Below, in pieces: positions 32,601-37,768 of a DNA stretch of 64,000 bases (position 1 is its first letter; each line of letters starts with the position of its first letter). The stretch spans positions 2,666,001 through 2,730,000 of the forward strand of contig NZ_CP116615.1 in the NCBI RefSeq assembly GCF_024832785.1, in the 5' to 3' direction. The notes beneath the pieces were generated by a model that searched no databases, had not been told where the DNA came from, and saw only the letters and a program-made list of their open reading frames with translations. A program made the translations under genes and the position numbers. Source of the stretch: Fontisphaera persica (GTDB taxonomy: Bacteria > Verrucomicrobiota > Verrucomicrobiia > Limisphaerales > Fontisphaeraceae).

Positions 32601-34366
32601 AGCTCGCCTAGCATTCGCAATAGGAATGGCCCGCCCAAAGGATTGTAGAAATAGAAGCCCTCCCCGGGCTTCAGCAACCGCGCTGCGGGAACAAAGCTCT
32701 CGTCCAACCATCCATACAACGTGGAATAGTTATATGTCTCCAACCGGTTGCTGTTAATCAAGACGACCCGCGCATTTTCTGGCGGCCCCCAAAAAGCGCT
32801 GTTGAGGGAGTTATCGCTGGTCCTAAAAGGTTGCGCGATCAAATTGTAGCCTAGTTGCAACTCATACCCCCCACAGCCGAAAACGTTGGTGGCAAAGATT
32901 GTCGTCCCCAAGGGCCCTCGTGCGGCAATCCGATAAAAATGCCAAAATCCAGGAATTACATTAGTATCGTTAACTGTGTGAATTTGCCCCGATAGGCCCA
33001 AGGCATTGGTAACCAAGCTAAAAGCCCCTTGGGGAATATGGCTTCTTTCCACCATCAATTCCCCGGAATCGGAAGAAGCTTGGACAGTAATAACCATCGT
33101 ATTCCCCGTGAGGGTGAAGGAGAGCAACCGCGGGGGGGCGACGACGGAGACGGTGGCCACCTGGCTGGTGATGGCGCCGTAGAGGTTGCTGACCACGCAA
33201 TAATAATTTCCCCGATGGGTGGGGGCAGACTGGAGGTACTGGAGGTAGTCCTGGTTGGCCAAAGGGATGGGAAGCCCATCCTTGTACCATTGGAAAAACA
33301 GCGGATGCGTGCCGTCGGCAAAGCAGGTGATGACAATCTCCTTGCCGGGCGGGCCTTCCCACGATTCGGCATTTTGGGTGATATGGGGCACCAGCCCCTG
33401 CACGAACAGGTTAATTTCCCCCCACGGCCAGCCGTTCAATTCCAAATAATAAGCCCGGTCGCTGGGCGAAAAATCGGCCTGAAGGAAATCCCCTGAGATA
33501 TAACCCCGAATCAGGGTAACTTGGTAATCCTGCGGCCAGGGATAGAGCGGCTCCAACTGGACTTCCAGCCGGCCATTCAAAGCGATGGTCTGGTAACTCT
33601 CAATGAAGCCGTAGTCTGTGATTGCATTAGTGCCGGTGAGATAATAGCGAACTACGGAATTGCTCCCCAAGGTCAGGGTGGCCTGGTCGAGGAGCAATTT
33701 GCCCGAGTGGATTTCCAGCGAGCCCTCATTCTGAACAGTCATCAAGGGCGTCCCAAAATCCTCCGGGTTCAACACCACCGTGCCCGTGCTGGTGAGAAGG
33801 ATGGTGCCGGTGTTAACAAGGCGCACATTGAGATTGCTGCTGATGATGGGTTGGGAGACGTTGATGTCGAAATAACCGCAGTTGGTGATGACGGCGCCGG
33901 TGTGGAGAAACAGGGGCGCTTCTCCGGCCCAGCGGCCGTAGCTCCGCACTTCCAGGGTCCAATCTTGCAGGACGACGGTGTTGGTGTTCTCGATGGTTGC
34001 ATTGGCCATGGCCACCAGGCGCCCACCGCCGCCGCCCAGGGTGCCGGCCTGCCAGTAATAGTAATTTTCGACTACCAGCGTATTGGCCCCACTAATGGTG
34101 CCGCCATGCTGATACAAGTAACCCACCATGAACTGGTTGGTGGAGGCTGGGAGCACGATGTTACCATCATTGACAGTGGCTTCGTCTCCCGGCCCGGGCA
34201 CGCCGGTGGGATTCCAGTTGGTGGCCACATTCCAAGGGCCGCTGCCTCCCCGCCAGACATACGAAGCACCCTGGAGGGGAGTGAGGTGGGGCATCAGCCA
34301 AATCATCACCCCCGCCACAGTGGCCCACAAATGCCACTGGGGCTTCAAGAAGTTCTTGGCTTTCAT
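17660..34366 (-). CDS. Giant secreted Ig/RCC1/PPC/delta-60 repeat protein (5568 residues)
   Basis: Signal peptide about 1-34. Approximate order follows. Beta-helix-like N-terminus (35-327, starting YVWRGGSGPWNVATNW); Ig (328-412); an unassigned part (415-711); two Ig (712-885). RCC1 array 1 (899-1154), Ig, array 2 (1246-1521), Ig, array 3 (1609-1889), Ig, array 4 (1983-2256). Two Ig (2256-2428); chitobiase-C-like (2431-2516); three InlB-type B-repeats (2518-2730); Ig (2733-2821); an SBBP-like propeller (2821-3216). Alternating Ig-like Big and PPC-like domains (3219-4056), with a lectin-like insert at 3313-3491; two Ig; 14 delta-60 repeats (4239-4929); Ig, PPC, Ig, PPC, Ig (4933-5493). The C-terminal module (about 5496-5568, QASTNLSTWVPI) is typical of secreted Verrucomicrobia proteins. 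No catalytic motif, LPxTG or PEP-CTERM is visible. A surface adhesin or binding scaffold is most likely. The FecR-TPR-barrel gene follows in the same unit. Confidence 0.85.
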   Translation of the reverse strand: MKAKNFLKPQWHLWATVAGVMIWLMPHLTPLQGASYVWRGGSGPWNVATNWNPTGVPGPGDEATVNDGNIVLPASTNQFMVGYLYQHGGTISGANTLVVENYYYWQAGTLGGGGGRLVAMANATIENTNTVVLQDWTLEVRSYGRWAGEAPLFLHTGAVITNCGYFDINVSQPIISSNLNVRLVNTGTILLTSTGTVVLNPEDFGTPLMTVQNEGSLEIHSGKLLLDQATLTLGSNSVVRYYLTGTNAITDYGFIESYQTIALNGRLEVQLEPLYPWPQDYQVTLIRGYISGDFLQADFSPSDRAYYLELNGWPWGEINLFVQGLVPHITQNAESWEGPPGKEIVITCFADGTHPLFFQWYKDGLPIPLANQDYLQYLQSAPTHRGNYYCVVSNLYGAITSQVATVSVVAPPRLLSFTLTGNTMVITVQASSDSGELMVERSHIPQGAFSLVTNALGLSGQIHTVNDTNVIPGFWHFYRIAARGPLGTTIFATNVFGCGGYELQLGYNLIAQPFRTSDNSLNSAFWGPPENARVVLINSNRLETYNYSTLYGWLDESFVPAARLLKPGEGFYFYNPLGGPFLLRMLGELPVGHLTNAVPEMKCVLSPLFPTRDFTGFPAMEGDKIWIFNELAQQFQPYFFTNGLWQPSYPFMFPHKAFWFEPALPLPGGGVNPRPWTDGLFNSGPPEDYGYLYSPVVYSGPAHPLVPQAPSVAPPVITQQPASQTVPEGLPAQFQVVATGDPPLYYHWYFQGTMVQTGTNPVFSIPAVNSSVAGSYFVVVSNAAGAVTSQVATLDVGPPPWPPEIFRPPLDTMVTVGKFAEFYVVAYGQEPLYYQWYFQGSPIAGANATNLLIISPGFHQSGPYYVVVSNAFGVVTSQVANLWVFPPPPVVPLGPNWGQRAEVLPDLTNVISMATHFDYCLAVRGDGRVVGWGRDTDGQLNIPWEANNAVAVAAGERHALALMADGKVLAWGDNDLGQLEVPADLTNAVAIAAGHAHSVALKADGTLVAWGNGVEAPPGWSNIVAIAAGDYHSLALTADGIVMAWGANSEDQLMVPPGLSNVVGIAAGWRHSVALKADGTVVAWGGNSLGQTNVPPGLSNVVSVAAGLDQTFALRADGTLVTWGFVPPEIPSNLSNLVAVAGGTYFGLALIGHGPPRVTPQVGRRLVQPGENAVFTIQAVGAWPLTYQWRFNGVPIPGANQPWLVVTNVRPENAGAYQVVVQNSRGSVTSPVMTLQLETPPPPPITSQVIVWGNNNWGVANVPPGLTNLIALAGGYDHCLGLRADGTVVAWGHNGSGQTNVPPGLSNVVAIAAGEYHSLALRKDGTVVGWGGDGYGQAVPPPGLSNVVAISAGAMHSLALRADGTVVAWGYNWEGQGYAPEGLRDIVAIAAGHEHNMALRADGTVVVWGNNCCDQVFVPPGLTNVVAIASGGAHCLALRSGGTVVAWGDNDLDATSVPAGLSNVVAIAAGYSHSLALQADGTLVGWGEYNYSVSATNMPAGLSQVVAISGGDNYSVALMGNCPPRLAPQVAQTRVQEGGRAVFYAAGTGQRPMTYQWRLNGLPLTGATQPWFFLPNVQNLNTGAYDVVVSNPWGVVTSAVAHLVIVSPPPPANVVVWGNKPRALDLLPPGLHDVTAVAAGEYFNLALRRDGTLKAWGEYWTGGDEIYAPMTVPATLSNVVAIAAGADHALALLHNGTVQGWGYNYWSQIDIPLGLSSVMAIAAGARHSVALREDGTVIAWGGNSDGQLDVPAGLSNVVAIAAGAYHTLALKADGRVVAWGANNSGQVAVPTWLSNVVAVAAGWVHSLALRADGTVVGWGDNHYGQTNVPPGLSNAVAIACGFHHSLAVKSDGTVVAWGRNNLGQTSVPFGFSNVVAVAGGGKHSIAVLGEGPPQLAPVLPARRANVGQPVVFRVAASGEWPLTYQWLFNGVPIPGANQPWLVVNNVRPENAGAYQVVVQNSRGLVTSPVMALQLESPPVTAPAQVVAWGYNAFGQTNVPAGLSNIIGIACGEHHSLALKRDGSVVAWGDNSYFQGTVPPWLTNVIQVSAGYAHNLALLNQGTVVAWGNNSLNQLNVPPGLMNVVAVSANAAHNLALLEDGTVVAWGANESGQCNVPPQATNIVAIAAGEDFSLALRADGTVVGWGDNTYGQASPPVGLSNVVAISAGANHSLALLMDGKVIGWGANDRGQLNIPPVLTNAVAIAAGGNHSVALRPDGTVMVWGESGHGELLVPPGLTNVVALAAGFGHSLALLGSGPPFLLPQVLERKGRVGGTAVFSAQAIGQRPLSYQWYNWYGHVVPIPDATNAWLVLNDLTPFHAQYYVVEVGNALGFVTSEPLYLEIQQDHPPTILQHPEDTVARAGSTATFTVVAEALPTPTYQWFFGAAPIAGATNATLTITNVSPAHEGYYSVRVSNSSGSVDSFPAYLTVIEQDPYIEINGVFRPDGRHLFPDNSPVLVFLTTAFPNGSIYYSTNNLHPDDGRLYVEPFEVRPPVILKAIAYNSNRTAWTAVVTNRLEIGWTFPLSFSTPGGGAISASPAPGPYPSNTVVTLSAMPAPGWSFLRWEGDISSTNAVTQVVMNQPRQVQAIFGTTLPITIQGSGVVQLDPPLRLFPYGSRVRLSALPNAGYYFQQWNLPTGTPNVSPLDLVLTNPGPAIMAVFAPLPPNTYALNTLVVGGGNVQRAPQANYYTNGTPVLLTALPDPGYLFGGWSGDLVGTNATAGLVMNGNRTITAHFFEASRLAIIAQPRSQVVLAGSPVLLSVKALGTNLHYQWLHDDLALEGAQSADLYLPSVNANQGGRYKVIVYNDLGESLESEVAFLTVNRAANPQTQAVLFLGSSADEAALAVAVQSNAVYVGGVMEVGAGEAFGLCVPANFTTNTSPTWQTWWPGRPGADGFRGVLATPAGPVFAGYNEPLLSAARAAKGVLVQLGANNGLEIFSRRTPLNGAFDYNGAEYLHAITRSQEPEGEFWYVTGQGQSGAESYGQMFVAKVTPGGSELWVSSELKQNTPAETLGVISTPGFAVDLPVDYSVGNAVVVMGGAVYVAGRCDIEGISYATLWKFSRNGRLEWRMLGSPGEYHGLATMNGILFAVGAADNFWSGQDFLVEAWNKEGWIIWSTILDRAEEDDVLTGVVAQSGRLYACGYTYGGTAGGADAVVLRLDPQEGSLLSTLLQGYHQDDFAYALTMDGQFLYVAGETSSGGAGGADAVLSRLFVPDLVPNTPPVVAFISPADGAEFVAPATVTLEVTATDPDGGIHSVEFFQNDQFLDHLVEPYYRLTLSNLWAGEYVFSAKVTDHQGASVDAVPVRIVVNNYAATHKLDFEGVNLLPSGVSTPFALSNYLAGFQARVINLTPASTVQVVRATQVYPGLLKPSSGSNLLEQVSASRGPVTNRFEFQQVLDSVRFTRVTVLAGAAGANHPRWRARAFNRFGMELSAVGENALFSPQDIPARTFTLNGPDIASVVFESDAQGLGRFSSLLLDDLVLNVALSSNSAPLVVITEPAPKSQFDGPANVTVRVTAEDFDGQVSSVNLWLNDSPAGWAMNSQAGRFEASFVLSNLVVGTYRLLATAYDNEGASRESPPVSFSVVAPAPTNDDFANRALLTGLSAAYSGNSAGATFEPGEPYHAGVPGGRSVWFAWTAPQDGLVTVTTADSTFDTVVAVYTGASLMGLEEVASNDDDPSQADVLTSRLWFTARRNQTYYIAVDGYNGAGGFYSLLVSMNMPPTVTWLSPLAGEVLTAPGPVLLRAQAQDSDGVARMEFYRGNILVGTATNQPPGTPFTGQITLTNVPPGEYFFRARAVDAAGVAAETQPVRVTVRPPAANHDLFANARPLTGPAVSVTDDNRSATLEPGEPDPWGGLAGNSLWYRWTAPASGTVLISTLGSSFDTLLEVYTGTTLQNLQLLALDDDGGAEIMTLVGGAGLGASLLTLEVTAGTTYYITVKGFAGAGGDVRLSLVFNVPPAVQLTLNTNLARFTAPGIIPLVASTLDDGVVKQVDFFLNEELVGTSVNPLATNRFTAALTLTNLPAGDEYVFTARVVDDLGASTTSMPLEVQILGQAEEPAIVSQVEELDVVRGQTIELTIRALGTPPLRYQWFFNGFPLWGANSATLLIPNASPANSGLYFVRVSNAYGYEDSEATLVRVFVPPVITAPPESVILPPGTSAVFSVTAVGTPPLRYQWYRYQTPLAGATGPTLVITNVSPWEMGAYTVVVSNRAGQAQATAQLTVSAVLAPPASVPRDDFWVPDGPVHAVVENAGTLYLGGNFRMVGPNSGLGVALDATSARPDTVWPRVEGAAIYAVVPDGRGGWFIGGEFVRVGGLPRTNLVHLLPDKSVNPAWVVGVNGPVRALLLHEQILYVGGEFTQVGGLPRNNLAAIRTQDGALRPFAPNPDGPVRALAQVDSKLYVGGEFQTIGGLPRARLAKLDPSDGQVRTDFVIGVDRTIHAFLVDDHRLFVAGEFDTLTNNNVTLSRPKIALLDTETREVLGWQAPLPAGANARVYALATLGETLFAGGDFSFTSGGITYRHLAAFARLDGALRTWNPGAGGVVRSLAAGPDALYAGGQFLTMGGQTRMRMAAVHPVTAALLNWQAPANGPVRALALQDNTLFAGGQFTVAGGVLRSNIAALRLATGQTTSWNPGANGPVRALLVSGTNLYLGGEFTAAGGAERSRLAAISILNGEVTPWDAAANGAVRALALAGKRLYVGGDFSNLAGATRTYAGAVDADTAALLDWNPAPDGPVLALRATTNGAQIYLAGEFNSINGTLRPFLARVDASGALDAWNPAPNAPVMALALRETPAPLLYVGGSFSQIGGAARQRLAALDASGLALPEFNVPAQSATGDVAVVRALGLRQNVLDVGGWFNRLGASHRNHLGALDAVSGAVTEWNPDLTVPPQALGVQALAAVTNVVIVGGDFTRVGGDWRPNLAVFAPRGAPIIVGQPQGRVVTAGGSHQLTVTARGAWPLYFQWRLNGVNLPGATNATLTLTNIQLAQCGAYSVVASTPYGVAESLPAEVLLDAPLVALGDRFTNSVSLPAVAAGIVRGQNTEATGLQDDQLPTGFKRGGRSVWATWVAPTNGVVTVSTLGSTFDTLLIVLQGNTLNSLMVVERDEDSAGNLNERITFPVSEGNAYHFLVDGVEGATGTILLSWNLLVGVTDYPIITDQPRSRTVPENSPVNLQVTAQNAATYQWFFRGQPIAGATAATYQIPALTRALIGPYYVMVYGANPDRRAQSRVFVLEVGQMVQSNQTVVLEDVRTHDKFDDMLRGTGPGGQTLGGPQRQFFASVSAGSSGTQVLDNYGATTEPNEPQHGGIQGGASRWFRIDTLTNGVLVIDTIGSDIDTVLAVYQGESLLTLQLIASDDNGAPDGVRSLVRINAQAGQSYLVAVDGVNGAQGHIVMNYLLALPPAITAQPVNQSVASGGSATFSVAASGTAPLAYRWYQLRTGQTNWLPLATATNATLALTNVQAADAGSFRVVVSNPAASVTSAVATLTVEAPLRFATGGATSYSNGVFTLNITGKAGQMFVIQASTNLSTWVPISTNLATGSQVQFADPAAATGRRFYRAVGLE
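19580..21650 (-). repeat. Delta-60 repeat array (14 units) inside the giant gene
   Basis: Fourteen copies of a 45-60 residue unit recur, each with a core such as LYVGGEF, LFAGGQF or LYLGGEF followed by a small loop and AALDxxTG-like strand. Fourteen units would suit two seven-bladed propellers or one long array. The units differ enough in DNA sequence that recent tandem expansion is not evident. Confidence 0.75.
27600..28420 (-). repeat. RCC1-type seven-repeat array 4
   Basis: Seven units of about 38 residues, each with a core like LSNVVAISAGANHSLAL and a VVxWGxN turn (residues about 1983-2256 of the giant). Seven units predict one complete seven-bladed propeller. Confidence 0.8.
28441..28612 (-). 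repeat. Ig-linker DNA duplication, copy 2
   Basis: This stretch, encoding the Ig-like domain with GANQPWLVVNNVRPENAG, is nearly identical in DNA to 30655-30830, with roughly one difference per ten bases by eye. The flanking RCC1 arrays are much more divergent, so the linker was copied or gene-converted recently. Confidence 0.7.
28700..29540 (-). repeat. RCC1-type seven-repeat array 3
   Basis: Seven RCC1-like units (residues about 1609-1889 of the giant); the first is longer, with an insert containing GGDEIYAPMTV. Again a complete seven-bladed propeller is predicted. Confidence 0.8.
29805..30630 (-). repeat. RCC1-type seven-repeat array 2
   Basis: Seven RCC1-like units (residues about 1246-1521 of the giant). 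One unit carries two adjacent cysteines (WGNNCCDQ), unusual in a secreted repeat. Confidence 0.8.
30655..30830 (-). repeat. Ig-linker DNA duplication, copy 1
   Basis: Partner of 28441-28612. It encodes the Ig-like domain with GANQPWLVVTNVRPENAG between RCC1 arrays 1 and 2. Confidence 0.7.
30905..31670 (-). repeat. RCC1-type seven-repeat array 1
   Basis: Seven RCC1-like units (residues about 899-1154 of the giant). The fourth is short, with the turn WGNGVEAPPGWSN replacing the usual spacing. A single seven-bladed propeller is predicted. Confidence 0.8.
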
Positions 34367-34426
34367 GATTATGGAGTTAAGTTATACTAATAACACGAAC
34401 AAAAAAAAGGTGCTTGAGTTGAAAAT

Positions 34427-34454
34427 ACTATAACAAATTTCACATCCTTGATAA
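34427..34454 (-). promoter_or_regulatory. Possible promoter of the giant gene
   Basis: On the minus strand TTATCA, 16 bases, TATAGT, inside a clearly AT-rich stretch. The -10 box ends 60 bases before ATG 34366, leaving a leader that contains a run of eight T. Confidence 0.35.
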
Positions 34455-34497
34455 AGCAAAAACTGTGCGCAGAAGAACGCCTTATTAAAGTTGTAAA

Positions 34498-34515
34498 AAC
34501 GACAACGTTATCGTT
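34498..34515. promoter_or_regulatory. 18-bp palindromic operator candidate upstream of the giant gene
   Basis: AACGACAACGTTATCGTT matches its own reverse complement at 8 of 9 positions and is centred on a CpG, as LacI-family operators are. It overlaps 2.7 copies of the hexamer CGTTAT (34506-34521) and lies 44 bases upstream of the proposed -35 box. The regulator is not encoded nearby. Confidence 0.4.
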
Positions 34516-34548
34516 ATCGTTTGTTCTCAAATTTAAGATATTGTGGAA

Positions 34549-34571
34549 GCTTCCGCCTTGCTGACGGAAGC
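34549..34571 (-). terminator. Hairpin after the GH10 xylanase gene
   Basis: GCTTCCG (34549-34555) and CGGAAGC (34565-34571) form a 7-bp stem with a 9-base loop, 8 bases beyond the xylanase stop. It overlaps a second palindrome, GGAAGCTTCC (34545-34554). No T-run follows, so Rho-dependent ending or 3'-end protection is possible. Confidence 0.4.
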
Positions 34572-34578
34572 CGGGCCG

Positions 34579-35742
34579 TTATTTCGGTTGGGAGAAGTTT
34601 ATCTTCTTACCTTCCGCGACTTCCAGAATGGCGAAGTAAGCGGGTTTGGGCTGAAGTTGGGCATCAAACAGCAGGGGCCGCTGCCAGGAGCGCCACGAGC
34701 GCCGGTCGCTTAATCCCCAAAAGGTGACCCGGGTGATAGTTTTGGAGTGGCGATTGAACACCTCAAACAATTTGGCATAGACTTCAGCCTGTTTCTTGAT
34801 GGCTTCCTCGGAGATTGGCTCATTGCGTCCGCGTGTAGGGAAAGCGCCGGTGTTGTCGCCCGTGGCGGTGACATCCAGCTCGCTGATGCTGACCTTCAGC
34901 CCCAGGGCGGCATAATTTTGAATGGCCTTTTCCACTTCTTCCGGGTTGGTGCTCAAGCTCCAGTGCCCCTGAATGCCCACGCCGTGAATGGGGGCGCCTT
35001 CGGCCTTGAGGCGTTTGAGCAGGAGCAGCGAGCTGGCGTGTTTGCCGCGGCCGCGAAGGGCGCCCTGTTCAATGGAATAATCATTGTAATAAAGCTCAGC
35101 TTTGGGGTCGGCCTCGTGGGCCCATTTGAAGGCCAGGGTCAGAAAATCAGGGCCGATTTTCTGCAGCCATTGGGATTGCCGGAGGTTTTCGGTGGAGTCG
35201 TCTCCGCGGTCACTGATGGCTTCGTTCACGACGTCCCAGCCGATGATACGGCCCTTGTAACGGCCCACCACCGTCAAGATATGCTTCTTCAGCCGTTCCA
35301 TGGCCAGCTCGCGAGTGACGGGCTTGCCGTCGGCGCCCGGCTCAAAGAACCAGCGGCCCGTCTGGGCATGCCAGACGAGGGTGTGGCCCCAGACTTTGAT
35401 TCCGTTTTCTTCGCACCATTTGACCAAGGCATCGGCGGTGGCCCAGTTGAAATTGTTTTCGGAGGGCTGCAGCGGCTGCGGCTTCATGCAGTTCTCCGGC
35501 GTGATGACGTTGTAATGCAGCTTGATGTGCTCCCGTTCGGCGTCCGAGACCATCCGCAGGTCATTGGCGGCCCCGATGAGAAACTTGCCCGCGAAAGCCT
35601 GTTTGAGCGGCTTTTGGGGTGCTGCCGGGGCGGGTGGGGGGGGCGCGGCAGCAGGCGGGGCGGGTGGATTTTGCGCCAGAGTTGCGCCTGCGCCAATCGC
35701 CCATGCGACGAAGGCCCATGCAAAAGGTCGAAGTGGAGTCAT
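34579..35742 (-). CDS. Secreted GH10 endo-1,4-beta-xylanase
   Basis: 387 residues: a signal peptide (1-23, ending TLA), an alanine/proline-rich linker (about 25-47) and one GH10 catalytic TIM barrel of normal size. The acid/base glutamate is in WDVVNEAI (about E174) and the nucleophile in SISELDVT (about E288). GH10 substrate-binding signatures are visible, including ITPENCMKP and GHTLVWHAQ. No binding module is attached. It should cut the xylan backbone, tolerating arabinosyl side groups better than GH11. It is the last gene of the hemicellulose locus, 14 bases downstream of the GH51 gene. Confidence 0.93.
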   Translation of the reverse strand: MTPLRPFAWAFVAWAIGAGATLAQNPPAPPAAAPPPPAPAAPQKPLKQAFAGKFLIGAANDLRMVSDAEREHIKLHYNVITPENCMKPQPLQPSENNFNWATADALVKWCEENGIKVWGHTLVWHAQTGRWFFEPGADGKPVTRELAMERLKKHILTVVGRYKGRIIGWDVVNEAISDRGDDSTENLRQSQWLQKIGPDFLTLAFKWAHEADPKAELYYNDYSIEQGALRGRGKHASSLLLLKRLKAEGAPIHGVGIQGHWSLSTNPEEVEKAIQNYAALGLKVSISELDVTATGDNTGAFPTRGRNEPISEEAIKKQAEVYAKLFEVFNRHSKTITRVTFWGLSDRRSWRSWQRPLLFDAQLQPKPAYFAILEVAEGKKINFSQPK

Positions 35743-35756
35743 GTTGATACGGGAGT

Positions 35757-37766
35757 TTAGGGTTTGATTCGCAATACCGTCAATGAATAAGCAGGTGCCG
35801 TGTACTCAAAAGATGGACGCAGGGTCATTTCGGTGGTTTCCGGCTTCACGGCGGGCGGCTGGTCATCGGCGTTGAAGGCGTCCGGGCCGGGGCCGGTGAG
35901 CAAGATGCGCGTGGCGGGCAAATCGCGCGCGGGCAGGCCCTCCAACTCGATGCGCAAAGTGGCGGCCGCGTCGCTGCCATTGACCATTTTCAAGATTACA
36001 TGGCCGCTTTGAGTATCGCGCACGGCGGAGGCCGCCAAGGTGGCTGGCCTTGCCCCTTGGAAGGCCAGGTCGAGTGCGCGGTTGCCGCTGTTGCGGCTGA
36101 ACAACTGCTGCACGTAATAATTGGGCGTGAGGAAAACCCGGGTGCTGTTGAAATAAATGAGGTCAGGATGCCACTGGGTATGGCCACGGCGGGCAAAGAG
36201 AGGCGCGTAGGAGGCAAATTGCAACACGTCGCCGTTGCGCTCGAAACCGGTCATGCCTGCGGCCTCGGCGAGGGCGGAGCGCAGCGAATTGCGGCGGCGG
36301 TCGCGGTCATGGGCGGCGTATTCGCCCACATACACCTTGGGGCCGTTGCGGTCATAGCGGTCGTAGCGGGACAAGTTGTCCCAAAACCATTGAGGCGGCA
36401 CGTAGTAATGCTCATCCACCAGCGGCAGCTTCAATTCACGCGCAAAGGCCCAGCCTTCGTCAAAATCACGTCCCGCAGCAAAAGGGCCGGAGGTACCAAT
36501 GACCACGATTTCGGGGTGTTTGGCCTTGATGGCCTCGTAAATCATGCGGAAACGTTCCTTAAAAATGGGCGTGATGGCATCCTCGTTGCCCACGCCCAGG
36601 TATTTCAGGCCAAACGGCTCGGGATGGCCGGCGGCGGCGCGTTGGGCGCCCCATTTCGAGGTGGCCGGGCCGTTGGCCCATTCAATTAAATCCAGCACGT
36701 CCTGGATGTAGGCCGGCATTTCCGCCAGGGGGAGTCCCTCCTGGCCGCGATTGGGCGAGCTGCCGGCATGCTGGCAGCAGACGCCGGCGCTCACCACGGG
36801 CAGCGGCTTGGCGCCGATGTCTTCACAGAATTGGAAATACTCGAAATAGCCCAGGCCCATGGTCTGGTGATAGCCCCAGAGGTTGCGCCGGGCGCGGCGC
36901 TGCTCGACCGGGCCGATGGTTTCCTTCCAATTGTAGAAACGATGCACGCCCCCGCCGTGGACGAGGCAGCCGCCCGGAAACCGCATAAACTTGGGCTGCA
37001 AATCCGCCACGGCCTGGGCCAAATCCGCGCGCAGCCCGTTGGGGCGGTGGCGAAAAGTTTTTTCCGGAAAGAGGGAGACCATGTCGAGCGCCAGGCCGCC
37101 GGCCTCATGGGCCAGGAGGACCAGTCGCGCATCGCTGACGGTGCGGGCGGGCTTGAGTTTGGCGCTGACGCGCCGCCAATCGCGGCCTTTGATTTGGAAG
37201 GCGGCCTCAGCCAGGGTTTCGCCGCTGCGAGTCTCCAGACGCAGGGTGACGGGCATGGGGCGGTTGTTGTCCCCGCGCCCCCACATTTCGCCCATGAAGG
37301 CTTGATAAGTCCAGAAGGAGGCCTCGTACGTTTCGCCTGCTTGCAGGGGGATGCCGTCAAATCCCTCATTGGCCAGTCCCACCCCCTCCCCCGGCCGCCG
37401 CACGGTGAGGAGCGCGTAATGAGGATTGTTTTCGTGGATGGGCCGCATTTCGGCCACGCTGACCGAGCCGTCGCCGCCGCCGCGTTTGATGACCTCCCAA
37501 AATTTGAGGGGATGCCAGTCGGGTTGTTCGGTGGGACTGTATTCAAAGGAGCGGTTTTGAATCAGCTCGGCATACAACCCGCCGTCCGCGGCGTAATTCA
37601 AGTCCTCAAAAAACACGCCAAAAATATCGGGGCTAATCGCCCTGCCCGGCTCGCCGGCCTTGATGGCAAGGCTGACGGGCTGGGCGGGGAAACCAGTGGC
37701 GAGGCTGCAGGCCCAAGCGGCCAAGGCCACGGCCCAACGGAGGCGGGAGGCGAAGTTGCGGCGCAT
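35757..37766 (-). CDS. Secreted GH51 alpha-L-arabinofuranosidase
   Basis: 669 residues with a signal peptide (about 1-28). An N-terminal CBM4/9-like region (about 85-235) interrupts the start of the chain, then the GH51 TIM barrel and C-terminal beta-sandwich follow. Acid/base glutamate lies in YLGVGNEDAI (about E395) and the nucleophile in VYVGEYAAHD (about E482). The family removes alpha-1,2/1,3/1,5-linked L-arabinofuranose from arabinoxylan or arabinan. Its ATG is 2 bases after the stop of the CE1-malectin-GH51 gene, so the two are translationally coupled. The two GH51 domains are similar in outline but clearly diverged. Confidence 0.92.
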   Translation of the reverse strand: MRRNFASRLRWAVALAAWACSLATGFPAQPVSLAIKAGEPGRAISPDIFGVFFEDLNYAADGGLYAELIQNRSFEYSPTEQPDWHPLKFWEVIKRGGGDGSVSVAEMRPIHENNPHYALLTVRRPGEGVGLANEGFDGIPLQAGETYEASFWTYQAFMGEMWGRGDNNRPMPVTLRLETRSGETLAEAAFQIKGRDWRRVSAKLKPARTVSDARLVLLAHEAGGLALDMVSLFPEKTFRHRPNGLRADLAQAVADLQPKFMRFPGGCLVHGGGVHRFYNWKETIGPVEQRRARRNLWGYHQTMGLGYFEYFQFCEDIGAKPLPVVSAGVCCQHAGSSPNRGQEGLPLAEMPAYIQDVLDLIEWANGPATSKWGAQRAAAGHPEPFGLKYLGVGNEDAITPIFKERFRMIYEAIKAKHPEIVVIGTSGPFAAGRDFDEGWAFARELKLPLVDEHYYVPPQWFWDNLSRYDRYDRNGPKVYVGEYAAHDRDRRRNSLRSALAEAAGMTGFERNGDVLQFASYAPLFARRGHTQWHPDLIYFNSTRVFLTPNYYVQQLFSRNSGNRALDLAFQGARPATLAASAVRDTQSGHVILKMVNGSDAAATLRIELEGLPARDLPATRILLTGPGPDAFNADDQPPAVKPETTEMTLRPSFEYTAPAYSLTVLRIKP

Positions 37767-37768
37767 GT

